From positions 18,945,506 to 19,009,505 of the forward strand of contig JAQMRL010000006.1 of the NCBI GenBank assembly GCA_035578175.1: DNA of 64,000 nucleotides, written 5' to 3'. This document shows positions 46,330 through 57,170 of this stretch, one piece after another. The stretch is from Catonia carolina. Taxonomy: Eukaryota; Arthropoda; Insecta; Hemiptera; Achilidae. Within the stretch, counting starts at the first letter, position 1; each line of letters opens with the position of its first letter. Made by a program: the position numbers and the translations under genes. The notes beneath the pieces are model-generated. The model was not told where the DNA came from and did no database searches. It saw nothing but the letters and a program-made list of their open reading frames with translations.

Positions 46330-47000
46330 GATGCTGTTACTGTATTACCTTTAGTCACGGCGCATAGGCAGCCACTGTAGAGAATATCCATAACTTCTTA
46401 AGGCTATTGATATCCTTTTTTGAATTATAATTTTGTAACCACACTTTTACCTTCCTTTTAAAATCATTAAATTTGCTACAATTAACTATTTCCCTATGCA
46501 GAGAATGTATTAACTGCGGTATCAAACAATTTTAAGCTCGTTACCGTAATTAGTAAAATTATGAGGCACAACATAATTACATCTTCTTACTCCATATTGA
46601 TGTTCTATTAAAATTTTATATTTATCTTTATTGAAGTTATTTATTATGTCAAAGAATTAATGACTTAATGTATCACAAATTTTCATCAAGTTAAGCTGGT
46701 CATAATCTCTATCCTTTGCGATTAATTTCAGTACCTTATTTTGCATATTTGTAAGTTTGTTTATGTGTGAAAAGCTAGTCTCCCCCACACTTGAACTCCG
46801 TATCTTAGTATTGTTTCTAATAATGATTTATAATCAGTTTTTAAAACCCTCTTACAAAAATATGATTTTAACACGTACATACATCCAAGAATTATTTTAG
46901 TTTTGTTAAATATTTTATCAATGTGCTTAAAAAATTTCAAATTATTATAAAAAATTACTCCTAAGTAATTAAGGATAAGGTTAAGATTGTTAATATGGTG
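46330..47000 (-). pseudogene. Decayed LINE reverse transcriptase C-terminal region
   Basis: On the minus strand a frame open for about 70 codons reads LNYLGVIFYNNLKFFKHI, then KIILGCMYVLKSYF and LLETILRYGVQVWG. A one-base shift near 46775 leads into HINKLTNMQNKVLKLIA, followed by further pieces. This is the thumb region of a jockey/CR1-like reverse transcriptase with an unusually AT-rich codon bias. The start and end are decayed. Confidence 0.75.
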
Positions 47001-47084
47001 GCTAACTTCTGGAACAGATAGGAACCTAAAGAAGAAGACGTACAGTGGGGCTGTAGTGATCAGTCTCGGGCATTTTGATTGAAA

Positions 47085-47155
47085 AAAAATCCGGATCCAT
47101 TTCGGTTAAGCCGAGTTCGGATGAACGGAGGGGGCTTATCGTATATATTTATTGT
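47085..47155 (-). repeat. pogo/Tigger-like end remnant
   Basis: TTTCGGTTAAGCCGAGTTCG then GATGAACGGAGGGGC resembles an internal terminal region of Tigger-type elements. It is too short to classify with certainty. Confidence 0.35.
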
Positions 47156-47159
47156 GAAA

Positions 47160-48265
47160 CGTTTTTAGTAGTAAGGATAAATTATTTTCTTCTCTTTTTA
47201 ACCTTAATATAATAATAATTTTAATCATTTCATAATATTTTAACGTACTATAAAATTATTGTAGCTACTTATTACTAGTTACTACATAAAATTTAAACAC
47301 ATGAATTTTGTTTCACTTTAATCAGTTCTTATTATAATAATTTGTGGACGCTGATTAAATGAGATAAAAGTTAAATTTACAATTTAAATCGCTTGTGTGT
47401 ATTTGTTTGTAACATAAAATTCATTTAGTACATGAATATTTATAACTCCATTCATTGCTGTTAGACCAGGCTTTTCACAACAACGCTTAAATAAACTAAA
47501 TCGTTTACAATTTGTGCTTTTTAGATAATCATGTTACTGACTAAACAAGTGGAAAGTTTAGTTTCATAGTTAATATATTATAAAATATATAGTATAAAGT
47601 AAAATTATATTAATGTAACTGTTGCTAGCTTGCTCTAGAGTTGATAAAATGTTGCACTGGTTGGACAATTTCCAACATTAATTGCACAGAAACTCTATGA
47701 TTCGCTCCAGTTAACTTTTATATATTCCCACAATTAAGATAAACTTATTATTTTTATCTATTAGCTTGTCTAGACTGAAAGTTGTTGCTACAAACAACTT
47801 TTTTTATATAGTTTTTATAACTGTACTTTTACACTTTAATATTATTATGTTTAGTGTTACATTCTATTCATTCATATAGCCGCAATAATTGTGGTGGTAA
47901 ATTGAATTTTCTCTCGACTAATAATTCTGTACTTTAGTTTTATAATTAAATTTAAAGTTTTTTATTTAATTATGTCAAAAACAATTTTTTAAATTTATTG
48001 TATGTAGTATGTAATGTAAATTTCTGGTTTTATTTTAACAGCATACCAATTTAGTTTATTCATTGTCAATTAAAGATATAATTATTTTGTTCTTTTATTA
48101 CTAAATAAAAATACCATCCATTTTTATAAAGGTCATTATTTGTATATATATATTACACTTCGTTATATTTCTGTTCTGTGGTATTTTTAATGTGATCATT
48201 AATATGCCCATTTAAATTTCAGTGCACGTTTTAAGTTTCATATATTATCCGTTTATTGTTACCAA
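47160..48265. other. AT-rich spacer
   Basis: No recognised feature. Confidence 0.6.
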
Positions 48266-48269
48266 TTGT

Positions 48270-48652
48270 TGTTGTTGTTTAGGTCATCAGCCGAAAGACT
48301 GGTTTGAACCCCTAGAGACTTTACTAAGTAATACGAGTGAGGTGGTTTACCTTGCCTTCCTCACTTGAGTGGAAAAGTATATTTCAGGCCCTCTAAAAAG
48401 GATCTACTTTCCACCCTAAAAATGACACCTTCACTCCTTTCACCACAGGGTCTGGGTGTATAATGACGTGCATTACTCTCAGAGGGGATAACTGAGACTA
48501 GTCTCTTTTACACCTTTACCTCTTATGTTTTTAAATGCTTCAGTCATATAACTGCTGATGGTATGATGAGATACAGGACTATTTTTTGTAGCCCTGGCAC
48601 TTGCAGATCGAGTGTTGAAAGTTAAACACTCTATCTACCTGTTATGGGAAAA
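48270..48652 (-). mobile_element. Rep-C retroposon
   Basis: It runs in reverse orientation from (GTT)n TTAGGTCATCAGCCGAAAG to CTGTTATGGG. A possible imperfect duplication is AATTGTTGT / AATTATTGT. Confidence 0.75.
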
Positions 48653-48881
48653 TTATTGTTCATAATAGTTTAATTTGTTGTTTTCTCTGAAATTTCTTTC
48701 AGGTTTTAAATTTCCACGAAAAGTGTTATTTTATGGTACATACTAGAATTTGAAGAACGAGTGTTAAAAGCTGTATATTTCCCATTGTTTTCTTTTTCTT
48801 ATAATTGAAGATTAGGCTCCTGCCTGTTCCGATACGCAAGAGCGACAAAACTATGTTGAATTACAGAGTAGCCTGTATAAT

Positions 48882-49080
48882 TCAAACCCCGGGTAATCCG
48901 AACTCAAAAAAAGGTTCCAGTAAGGTGTCGTACCACTTATCATATAGCTCTTCAGTAAATTGATATTTTAAGAACTATACGGTATAGGAATACTGCACCA
49001 ATTAATATTAACTTAAAAAAAACTGGTGTGAAACATTCAGACGACTTTCTCTTGCCAATGCAAATAATTAACAATATAAC
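48882..49080. repeat. 199-bp block, source-like copy of a perfect direct repeat
   Basis: It is identical over 199 bases to 50025-50223. Its first part resembles a Tigger-type end (CAAACCCCGGGTAATCCGAA) and its last 55 bp are the reverse Rep-D 3' end (GGTGTGAAACATTCAGACGA). It seems to be ordinary decayed repeat DNA in its original place, since Rep-D text is at the end. Confidence 0.9.
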
Positions 49081-49820
49081 CTCAAATTTTAGAAATTAAG
49101 TATTAAGTAAATTAAGAAAGGTAAAATTTTTGAATTGTTCAAATTTTTGTTTGGTATATAAGGCGATAACTTCGCTATTCGTTCCATAATTTTAATAATA
49201 AAATTTTTTTAAAAATATTATGATTTTTAAAGAGATATATTAAAACGAATAGAATTTAATCTTATAATGAGGTCACTTTGTAATCGGATTCGTAGGCGTT
49301 TTCAAAAGGGGTTGCTTTAAGATATAAGTATTTCTTAAAGGCATATAGCAAGTCTTTCAGTTGACCATTTTGTATAGTCAGCGTCTATTGATCAGCGGAT
49401 ACCTTTAGTTGTTCGTTGTTCTCTGATCACTTCTTTATCTATCGAGTCAGCGTTTCTCACTCGAACAAGACTAAGTGAACACAGTCTGGGTTATAAGAAG
49501 AGCATTCTATGACATCGTCTTTCCAAGTCGACTTAATGCACTTAAATGCTTTCCCGTCTTTACCCGTTGTTTAATCTGATCTATTTTGTAAATGCGTTAC
49601 CTTGTTTCGTCCAAGAAACCTCTGATGATTACTTACTATTAATTTTCTTGAATGCATACTTGCATAAAATTGGCTTACTCTTCATAATTTTTTTTAAATC
49701 CTCTTTTTATTAATGAGGTTTAAAAAGCAATTATTTTATTTCAGTGTAAAACGGAATTATATTATTTGGAGTGTAGACATAAATTATAATCTTTTTTAGA
49801 AATCGTATAATTTTATAACA
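49081..49820. other. AT-rich spacer
   Basis: No recognised feature. The minus frame 49731-49958 crosses the SINE-B part and is not a gene. Confidence 0.5.
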
Positions 49821-49918
49821 CACTAGCATGCCCCGCGCGGCTTCGCATGCGAAACATGTGCAATCTATTTTTTTAAATAAATATGTTATAGAAATTGTGT
49901 AGCTGCTAAATCGACTGT

Positions 49919-50254
49919 TCATGCGGTCTTGGGTTCGAATCCCATTAAGGCATGGCATATTTTCATACGTTACAAAAAATCATTTCATCCTTCACCGTCT
50001 GCATTAGCAGTAATTGCATAAGAGTCAAACCCCGGGTAATCCGAACTCAAAAAAAGGTTCCAGTAAGGTGTCGTACCACTTATCATATAGCTCTTCAGTA
50101 AATTGATATTTTAAGAACTATACGGTATAGGAATACTGCACCAATTAATATTAACTTAAAAAAAACTGGTGTGAAACATTCAGACGACTTTCTCTTGCCA
50201 ATGCAAATAATTAACAATATAACAAATATATTTTTTGGTTTAAAAAATAAAAAA
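49919..50254 (+). mobile_element. Chimeric SINE-B plus 199-bp block
   Basis: The insert starts inside the SINE-B head (TCATGCGGTCTTGGGTTCGA), goes through the SINE body to ATTGCATAAGAG at 50024, continues as the identical 199-bp block (50025-50223), and ends in an A/T-rich tail. A 12-bp duplication, TAAATCGACTGT (49907-49918 and 50255-50266), encloses the whole chimera, so it was inserted in one event. Confidence 0.85.
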
Positions 50255-50370
50255 TAAATCGACTGTATACTCCTACGCGCGCGCACACACACACACGTTT
50301 TGATAAATTTCCCCCCGTACGTCTCTCACTTGCATCAAACTCCTTCATCTAATGTCTGTCTATAATTTGA

Positions 50371-50812
50371 TGGCCTCCCGCAGAGAGGAGCAGAATCGGC
50401 CCGCTACTAGCCTTCTCAATGACACTTCATTATGTACCAATTCCAGTGTAGTTATAGTATTCAGACGAGCTAATGTCCCCTAGCCGTGGGAGTGAGAGAA
50501 TGCATAACGCCTCTCACTCGCACAAGCCATACGCGCCATTCCAATAACATTATTCATTGTTGTAAGCAAGCGTTTATGCGAGCAGTAAAACTAACAAGCA
50601 AAATAACGACTGTAGTATGTTTTCAGATTTGGATTACAACGGTGAAAACCTTTGACCGCATGCGTAGTTATGCCACATATCTCCCTTTCACTCGCTTGGG
50701 TATGGGACATTAATTCATATGATACTTTTAGTAGTAGTACATAATGAAATGTTATTGAAAAGGCTAGTAGCGGGCTGATTCTGCTCCACTCTGCGGGAGG
50801 CCATCAAGTTTA
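50371..50812. mobile_element. TIR element of 442 bp (MITE-like)
   Basis: Terminal inverted repeats of about 48 bp with only two or three mismatches: left TTGATGGCCTCCCGCAGAGA, continuing to CCCGCTACTAGCC; right the reverse complement, ending GCGGGAGGCCATCAA. The interior is noncoding. I could not find a clear target duplication. It lies inside the Helitron. Confidence 0.8.
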
Positions 50813-51096
50813 TTTATGAAAATCTTCATTAGGGCCCTTAGGGTTATCATTTTTGAAAATTTAAAAATAAAATGTTGCTGTGAATATAAATATGAATATT
50901 CTGTCAAAATTACATGAAAATCTATTCTGAAATTTTGGATATTACCCTGCACAAAAAAACACGCTTTCTCTTTATAATATTAGTGTAGATTAATCATATT
51001 TGAGACTTTTATGCAATATTTAATTAATTTTTTTTGCAGGTAAGTTTGAAAAGCTGTTGATTTTTCCTGAATTCTGACTTAATATCGTATTGGGTA

Positions 51097-51142
<46 letters not shown>
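51097..51142. repeat. (ATT)n microsatellite
   Basis: About 15 perfect ATT/TTA units. Confidence 0.95.
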
Positions 51143-51664
51143 TATATTTCATACATTATTTATTATTGTTTATCAATTTTTCAAAATTTTTTAAGCTCTG
51201 TAGAACGTACTCGTTTGATTTTTCTTTCAAAAATTTGGTTTATTACTGTAAACTTTTTAATTTTTTTATTTATAACTTTAAAAATCTGAGAATATTTATA
51301 TTAACTCATGGTGGGAAATGAATCTACTCTACTTTGGTTACCTTTGTTCAAGGGTAGATCGATCAATGTAGTGCTGTGACCTTATTTTCTACGACTACGG
51401 TAATGTAATATTTTGTTAAAAATTAAAACTACATTAAACTTACATTAAATACACCTACATATACATACCTACATAAAATTAAAATTAAACTGTATAAGTT
51501 AGGTTCTTAAATACTAATTAAACTTCTTTGAAGGTTATTAAAATAGTGTGTAAACAGTATTTATGTTTACTCGAAAACAAAATTAAGTATGAAAATATTG
51601 TGCAATTAACTAGAAAAACTAAAATGTTATTTATAACTGTACACATCTGTATAACTAGAATATA

Positions 51665-52675
51665 CAGGGTGATTCATGAAGTTCTCCCCCCACTTCTACA
51701 GCACATTGTACTAGTAAAAATAATGAAAAAATGTTATATAAACATAGGTCCGAAAACGCTTCGTTAGCGAGTTACAGCTAGCGAAAGTTTCGCCTGGATT
51801 TCAGTTCACCAGGTGAAATGAGGTCTTCCTGGAATTGTGGTAAGGTAGATTAAGGGGCAAATTCAATCATTTCTTATGGTTTTTGATCTGATAAATTGAA
51901 TAAAACAGGTCCCAGATCTGTAAGTTAAATAGTTTTTAAGAAAACCAGTGTCAAATGCAAAAAATGGAGTGAAAATCACATTTTTTCATCTTTGGGCAAG
52001 AATAACTTTGTTATTTCACCAAGAAACAGTTAAAATTTTTCAATAAAACATGTAGAAAATTTTATTCTGAACAAACCGGTGTAAATAAAGTACACAGAAA
52101 GCGAATAGTTTTTGAGAAAACCAGTGTCAAATGCAAAAAAATGGAGTGAAAAAAACACATTTTTTCATTTTAGTTTTTCCGGTTAATTTTACTTTGTACT
52201 CTTATGAATAAAAACTCATTTAATCAAACATCTATTCGCTTTCTGTGTACTTAATTTACACCGGTTTGTTCAGAATAAAATTTTCTACATGTTTTATTGA
52301 AAAATTTTAACTGTTTCTTGGTGAAATAACACAGTTATCCTTGCCCAAAGATGAAAAAATAAGTTTTTCACTCCATTTTTTGCATTTGACACTGGTTTTC
52401 TTAAAAACTATTTAACTTACAGATCTGGGACCTGTTTTATTCAATTTATCAGATCAAAAACCATAAGAAATGATTGAATTCGCCCCTTAATCTACCTTAC
52501 CACAATTCCAGGAAGACCTCATTTCACCTGGTGAACTGAAATCCAGGCGAAACTTTCGCTAGCTGAAACTCGCTAACGAAGCGTTTTCGGACCTATGTTT
52601 ATATAACATTTTTTCATTATTTTTACTAGTACAATGTGCTGTAGAAGTGGGGGGAGAACTTCATGAATCACCCTG
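51665..52675. mobile_element. Foldback element, 444-bp arms
   Basis: The left arm (51665-52108) and right arm (52232-52675) have equal length and are inverted copies with a few substitutions; the loop is 123 bp. The ends are CAGGGTG/CACCCTG, flanked by TATA on both sides. Inside the arm and again in the loop there is a subrepeat (GAAAACCAGTGTCAAATGC, then AAAAATGGAGTG). No protein. Transcribed through, it would give a hairpin RNA with a stem of about 440 bp. Confidence 0.9.
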
Positions 52676-52701
52676 TATATATTACAATTTATAGTAATAT
52701 A

Positions 52702-52981
52702 CGAGGTGTGGCTATTAAATAACAAGACTGACGTTGTAAAATATTTTACTTTTATTTTATACATAATCATTTATTGTCACCTTCAATATACACTATTTCT
52801 CTATCCCTAAAACGCTTTATGCGAATTTTCCATTGTTGGAAACAGTGCTGGAAGTCATCTTCTGTCAGCTCCTTCAGGACATGTGCCGCTTTCTCTTTTA
52901 CAGCTTCCACAGACTCAAATCTTATCCGTTTTAATGCAGATGATTTCGCCTTAGTGAACAGGTAGAAGTCACATGGTGCAA
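52702..52981 (-). pseudogene. mariner 3' fragment
   Basis: The terminal inverted repeat CGAGGTGTGGCTATTAAATA is at 52702, after TA. The following minus-strand C-terminal transposase sequence corresponds to about 70 codons (KEKAAHVLKELTEDDFQHC). It stops at about 52981, so all catalytic motifs are absent. It is close to, but not identical with, the arms at 29.3-30.2 kb. Confidence 0.85.
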
Positions 52982-53042
52982 TTTTTATTAAGTAACAATT
53001 TCTATTAAGTGAACATCTATTAAAATTTAATTGGATATTTTT

Positions 53043-53931
53043 ACTTTCTCTTGCCTATATGAATATATAGGAAGGAAAGTATTGTTTTCATGTCGATTTT
53101 TCGAAATCGAGTTTTCACCGGATCTATACGTTTTCAGACCCCCTGATCCCAAAAAACATGTTTTTAGCGATTGGTGTGTGTCTGTGTGTGTGTGTGTGTG
53201 TGTGTCTGTGTGTGAACAGAATATCTCAAGAACGGAACGTCGTACGAACTTGAAACTTGAAACTTAAGTTACATACCACTACCGGACGCGACACGAACAT
53301 TTTCATCAAAATCGGTCAACCGGAAGTAGTAGTTTATTCGTATAATTTTTCAGTTTTTTGCGATTTTCTCAAAAACTGGTCCTACGATTTTTTTTTAAAA
53401 TCGCCTATTTTACTCAATTTTTTATTCTCTACAAGATAGGGTAGGCGCCATGTTTGCTGAAATTCTCGGTGAGGCTGTTATCACGTAAAAACGTTGTTTT
53501 TTTAAGATTACGGCTTTAATATAAATTTTAGCGCAAAAACTTATATAATAAAAGTTGTAGAGAATTTAAAAACCTACAACTTTTGTTTCAAACATTTTTT
53601 TGTATAACGCTTAGTTTAGCGGTAATTTGCGATTTTCTGTTTTTTTTTCTCACGAAAACGTGAGAAAAATCGATTTTTTTAACATTTCGGCCTTAGTATG
53701 CATTTTACGACAAAAGTGTATATAATTAAATTTATAGAAAATTAAAAGATCTACAACTTTTATTTAAAGCATTTTTCTCTACAGAGCCTAGTTTAGAGAG
53801 AAAGAGTGATTTTCCGTATTTCTAAGCCAAACTGAGGTTGATTTTCATTTTGCGTCTTTCACTCATGATTAAAATTAGGTTATGTTTGTTGAGGTTAGTT
53901 TTTTGTTTATTTCTTATGTTTTATTACTAAT
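53043..53931 (+). repeat. Rep-D copy, 5' part, left of the gypsy insertion
   Basis: From ACTTTCTCTTGCCTATATG to TTTATTACTAAT, all Rep-D blocks are in order, with a long (GT)n tract at 53173-53214. It continues at 62808-62870 beyond the gypsy element. Confidence 0.85.
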
Positions 53932-55842
53932 TGTAATATAGAGAAATTAAAAAGAATTATTTTATAAGTTTATTTTATAATGGATAAATGAACGTGTAAG
54001 TGTAGTGTACTTTAAGAAGACAATTTCTTACATAAAACAGAACAATATTTAACCTGTATTAAATAATTGTATTGTATGTTTTAATCCTATAATATAAGCT
54101 AGTAGGTTAGATAGTTTTAATCTCATTCGGCCAATTCCTAGAAACTGTAAGTTGGTGTCGGATTACCATCCGCTCGTGCTGCGGCCGGGGTGTGGTGCGT
54201 GCGGGCGGCTGGTATGCCCGACACTGTGTGTCGAGTCGAGCGATGAAACAGATGTGTTTTCATTGCGGGAAAAATGATTGTAAATTTTCATACCTAAAGT
54301 TCAGTCAGGATGAACCGGAAAGTATTTCGTGTTTTAGCGACCGCATGTGTCGGGAATGTGTATCAATTGTAGATTTTGTGAAGGTTTAAGATAATTGATA
54401 ATAGCTATAAAACTCTATAAGTATTAAATTTTGTGCGTTAATGGTGTGATACGGGGTGATGTTATGATGTTCGCCGCCGTTCGATCGGGATTGTATCTCC
54501 AGTTGTGGATAATGACTTGTAAGTACCCCTTTTGGGATTTTTTTCTGTTCATGAGGTTCGAATTTTGAATTATGTTTTAAGTGGTTTTACTGGAATTGGC
54601 CGCATTAGAATTGGTTCCACTGGTTTTTCTTTTTTTTTAGGTTATAAGTTGTTTAGTAAATTAGTAAAGCTAAGATTCTTATTGTCTACAATAATTGAAC
54701 TATAATGTTTTTAATTTATATCAACTATAAATTAAACTAAAGTAACCTTAATAATTAAGGTATTAAAGTATTTAGAGTCACAGTTGTAGTGCGGTGGATA
54801 AGTTTGTGCTTAGATATAAGGTATTCAGCTGTCATGTTTCTAGGGAACCTTGTTGGTATAATCTAGTACTAGTTAGGGTCAAATTTCTGAATAAGAATTT
54901 GGGCAGACAAGCCACGTATTATTTTGTAGTAATTTCCAAAAGACCGTACTGGCTTTAGAGGCAGTCGAGTGACGATAACTGTAAATCCTAAATGTTGAAT
55001 TTAAATAGTAGTTTCAGTGTATTAATTAATTAACGTATTAAATACTAATTAATTACTTATTTAATTATGTCGTCGGATATTATGGTATTCTTCCGACCAT
55101 TTAATATGGTATAATATGATTATTGTCCTTGGGTAGGGTTATGTTCCTGAACATTTGGTGAAGTTAAAAATTAAAATACTTACTGTTAACGGTAAAGTTG
55201 TTAGAAATAAAATTATTTTGCGATGCAATTATATTATTACTTATGTCCTTGTTGGCGTCTGACTATTTATGGTTATCGTAGGTGCCTATGCATTGGGAGT
55301 AGTGTTATTCCGTTGTAGTTTACGTATATTCGCCAGTGTGAACCAAGTCTAAATTAATAGTCTAGGTTAAAAAAAAATTAATTGTTTTATTTTTGGTAAA
55401 TTTTTATAAAAATTTTGATACCAATTGGCGAGTAGTGACAAAATGGGGATTCAGGGTCGGGACGTGGAGGAGTCGGTGGTCTGGTCAGGTAGTGTGACAA
55501 TGGGGGTTCGGAGTGAGTGTTGAGTGAAACCCATTCCAGACTTATTTGATCGGAGCCATACCGGTGCCTACACCCCTCCACCTCGTACGGCGCTTAGGAG
55601 CCTTGGACAGCGCTTCTCGTCTTTTGGTACTTTGCTTCCTAAACTTGTTTGGTAGTACTTTACTAGTGTTTTTGGATGTTCTTACTCCACGCACCGCCGT
55701 GGATATAATAAAGTCTGTTTTACTGAATTTATGCGTCAGTGTGGTCAATTTCCGTATCCCCACAGTTTCTATATTGTTACTTAGTATAAGAGGGTTTCCC
55801 GGGGTGTCGTTGGGTTGTCCACCTCGCTTGGCGGGGGTTACA
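53932..55842 (+). repeat. 5' LTR (about 1.9 kb)
   Basis: It starts TGTAATATAG immediately after the target duplication and ends GGCGGGGGTTACA, two bases before the primer-binding site, thus TG...CA. The length is inferred from those borders, since there is no full 3' LTR for comparison. 1.9 kb is long for an insect gypsy LTR, so part of it could be a nested insertion that I did not recognise. Confidence 0.7.
54243..54389 (+). CDS. Small Cys-rich open frame within the 5' LTR
   Basis: From the ATG at 54243, 48 codons include MCFHCGKNDCKF and later CFSDRMCREC, giving four to six cysteines in CxxC-like spacing that could bind zinc. The frame is also open for 17 codons upstream. I do not know a family for it. 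It may be a short leader, an exon of a spliced transcript, or chance. Confidence 0.25.
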   Translation: MKQMCFHCGKNDCKFSYLKFSQDEPESISCFSDRMCRECVSIVDFVKV

Positions 55843-55844
55843 AA

Positions 55845-55862
55845 TGGTGTCAGGTGTGGGGT
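55845..55862 (+). other. Primer-binding site, tRNA-Leu-like
   Basis: TGGTGTCAGGTGTGGGGT begins two bases after the LTR. TGGTGTCAG is complementary to a tRNA 3' end CTGACACCA, as in tRNA-Leu primers known from several insect gypsy elements. The exact primer is an inference. Confidence 0.7.
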
Positions 55863-56007
55863 GGGCAGCGGCAGGAAAAGCAGCCTACACAACTTTTTGG
55901 CCAACTCGAAAAAGTTGGGAAAACCTTGGAAACTATAATATTGTTGTTTTGAATATTTGCTGTGTATTTTTGTATATCGATCGTGACGTATAAGCTATTA
56001 TTCGAAA

Positions 56008-57147
56008 ATGGCTACATCAGAAGAAAATGACCCCAGTGTGGAGGAGCTGTTGGATGCCAATCGGGAATTAAATCAATACAAAGCGCACATGGAGCGGGAG
56101 AATGCGAAGTTGCAGCGGGAGTTAGCCGTGCTTAGATTAGGAGCCGGGAAGCCGGATCAACCGAGGGACAAAAGCCCAGCGGTGCGTAAGGATCTGGGAT
56201 TGCAGTCGATGATTAAGACCTGGTCGGGAGATTCGTCAGGGCCAACCGTTGACGAGTTTTTACGTTCTATGGATCTTGTAGCACAAACGGGACAATGGAC
56301 GGAGCAGGATAAGAAACTCATCTGCAGATTGAAGACCACTGGTGCTGCGGCAGCCTGCTTAGACGCACACCCAGAACTGCTGAGGGCGGACTCAACATAC
56401 GCCGAATTTGAAGATGCTTTGAAGCGTAGATTTAGTGGAACGCGTGATCCCGAACGAAACCTGATGGCTTTGAACATGGCAGTTCAGGGTCCCGGAGAAA
56501 ACGCTCGTGCTTTTGCTGACCGATGTCAACAGTTGGGTCTGAAGACGCTACGACCGACCAATAACGCCCAGGAAGCGTCATGGGCTCGAAAACAGATGGA
56601 TCGCAGTGTTCTGGCGGCATATGTGAAGGGACTTAGAGGAGCCGCGGGGATGCAGTTGCAGTTTTATCCCCCTACTGATCTAGAAAACGCCATGGAGAGT
56701 GCGGCGAGAATTGAGGAGGTGCAATCACACAGTAAGGCTTCCCACAGGGACATATTCTACATGGAGGCCAGTGATGAAGATCATGCCCCGTCGAAGGCCA
56801 CAGTGGCACAAGTCAAAGCTGAACCTGGGACTAGGAAGGACGTCTGTTACGAGTGCGGTGGCAAGGGACATTTTGCGAGAGATTGTGCAAATCGGAAGGA
56901 AACCAGACCGAACACGAGAGGCAACCCTGGGAGGAGGCAGACTACCAGTAGATTCGGTCGCCAACAAACTGCGACGCCGAGACCAAAAGGATTTTGTTAC
57001 ATCTGTGCCGATCCGAGTCATTTTGCTGTCACGTGTCCGAAACGAGCAACGGAGCCACGAAGGGAGGTGAACGTTGTAGAATCTAACCAACAAGCACCAC
57101 CCCCAAAAGAGAACGGTTCGGGAGTAGCCCCGCACCCGAACCAGTAG
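56008..57147 (+). CDS. gag: Gag polyprotein (gypsy)
   Basis: The 379-residue Gag starts at an ATG with a good context (AAAATGGCT). Residues 10-45 are a coiled-coil-like helix. Residues 65-240 form the retrotransposon Gag capsid core (an IKTWSGDSSGPTVDEFL start, then RRFSGTRDPER and the FADRCQQLG region). Two CCHC zinc knuckles follow: CYECGGKGHFARDC (residues 280-293) and CYICADPSHFAVTC (330-343), separated by a basic linker. Gag would assemble the particle and package the RNA. The length is typical. No internal stop. It ends at TAG 57145; how it connects to pol is unclear. Confidence 0.93.
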   Translation: MATSEENDPSVEELLDANRELNQYKAHMERENAKLQRELAVLRLGAGKPDQPRDKSPAVRKDLGLQSMIKTWSGDSSGPTVDEFLRSMDLVAQTGQWTEQDKKLICRLKTTGAAAACLDAHPELLRADSTYAEFEDALKRRFSGTRDPERNLMALNMAVQGPGENARAFADRCQQLGLKTLRPTNNAQEASWARKQMDRSVLAAYVKGLRGAAGMQLQFYPPTDLENAMESAARIEEVQSHSKASHRDIFYMEASDEDHAPSKATVAQVKAEPGTRKDVCYECGGKGHFARDCANRKETRPNTRGNPGRRQTTSRFGRQQTATPRPKGFCYICADPSHFAVTCPKRATEPRREVNVVESNQQAPPPKENGSGVAPHPNQ

Positions 57148-57170
57148 ACCAGGGGCCTCGACACAATTGA

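Larger units (their letters stand above)
49823..50989 (-). mobile_element. Helitron with two nested insertions
   Basis: The CTAG end is at 49823 and the TC end (TCTACACTAATATTATAAAG on the minus strand) at 50989, with flanking A (49822) and T (50990). The first 95 bp are nearly identical to the 43.25 kb copy. It is interrupted by a SINE-B chimera (49919-50254) and by a TIR element (50371-50812). Without them it would be about 390 bp, like the 43.25 kb copy. Confidence 0.8.

Noticed and set aside
55542..55938. 120-130-codon frames on both strands at the LTR end
   Set aside because: They overlap each other and cross the LTR/primer-binding-site border; the less AT-rich composition leaves chance frames.
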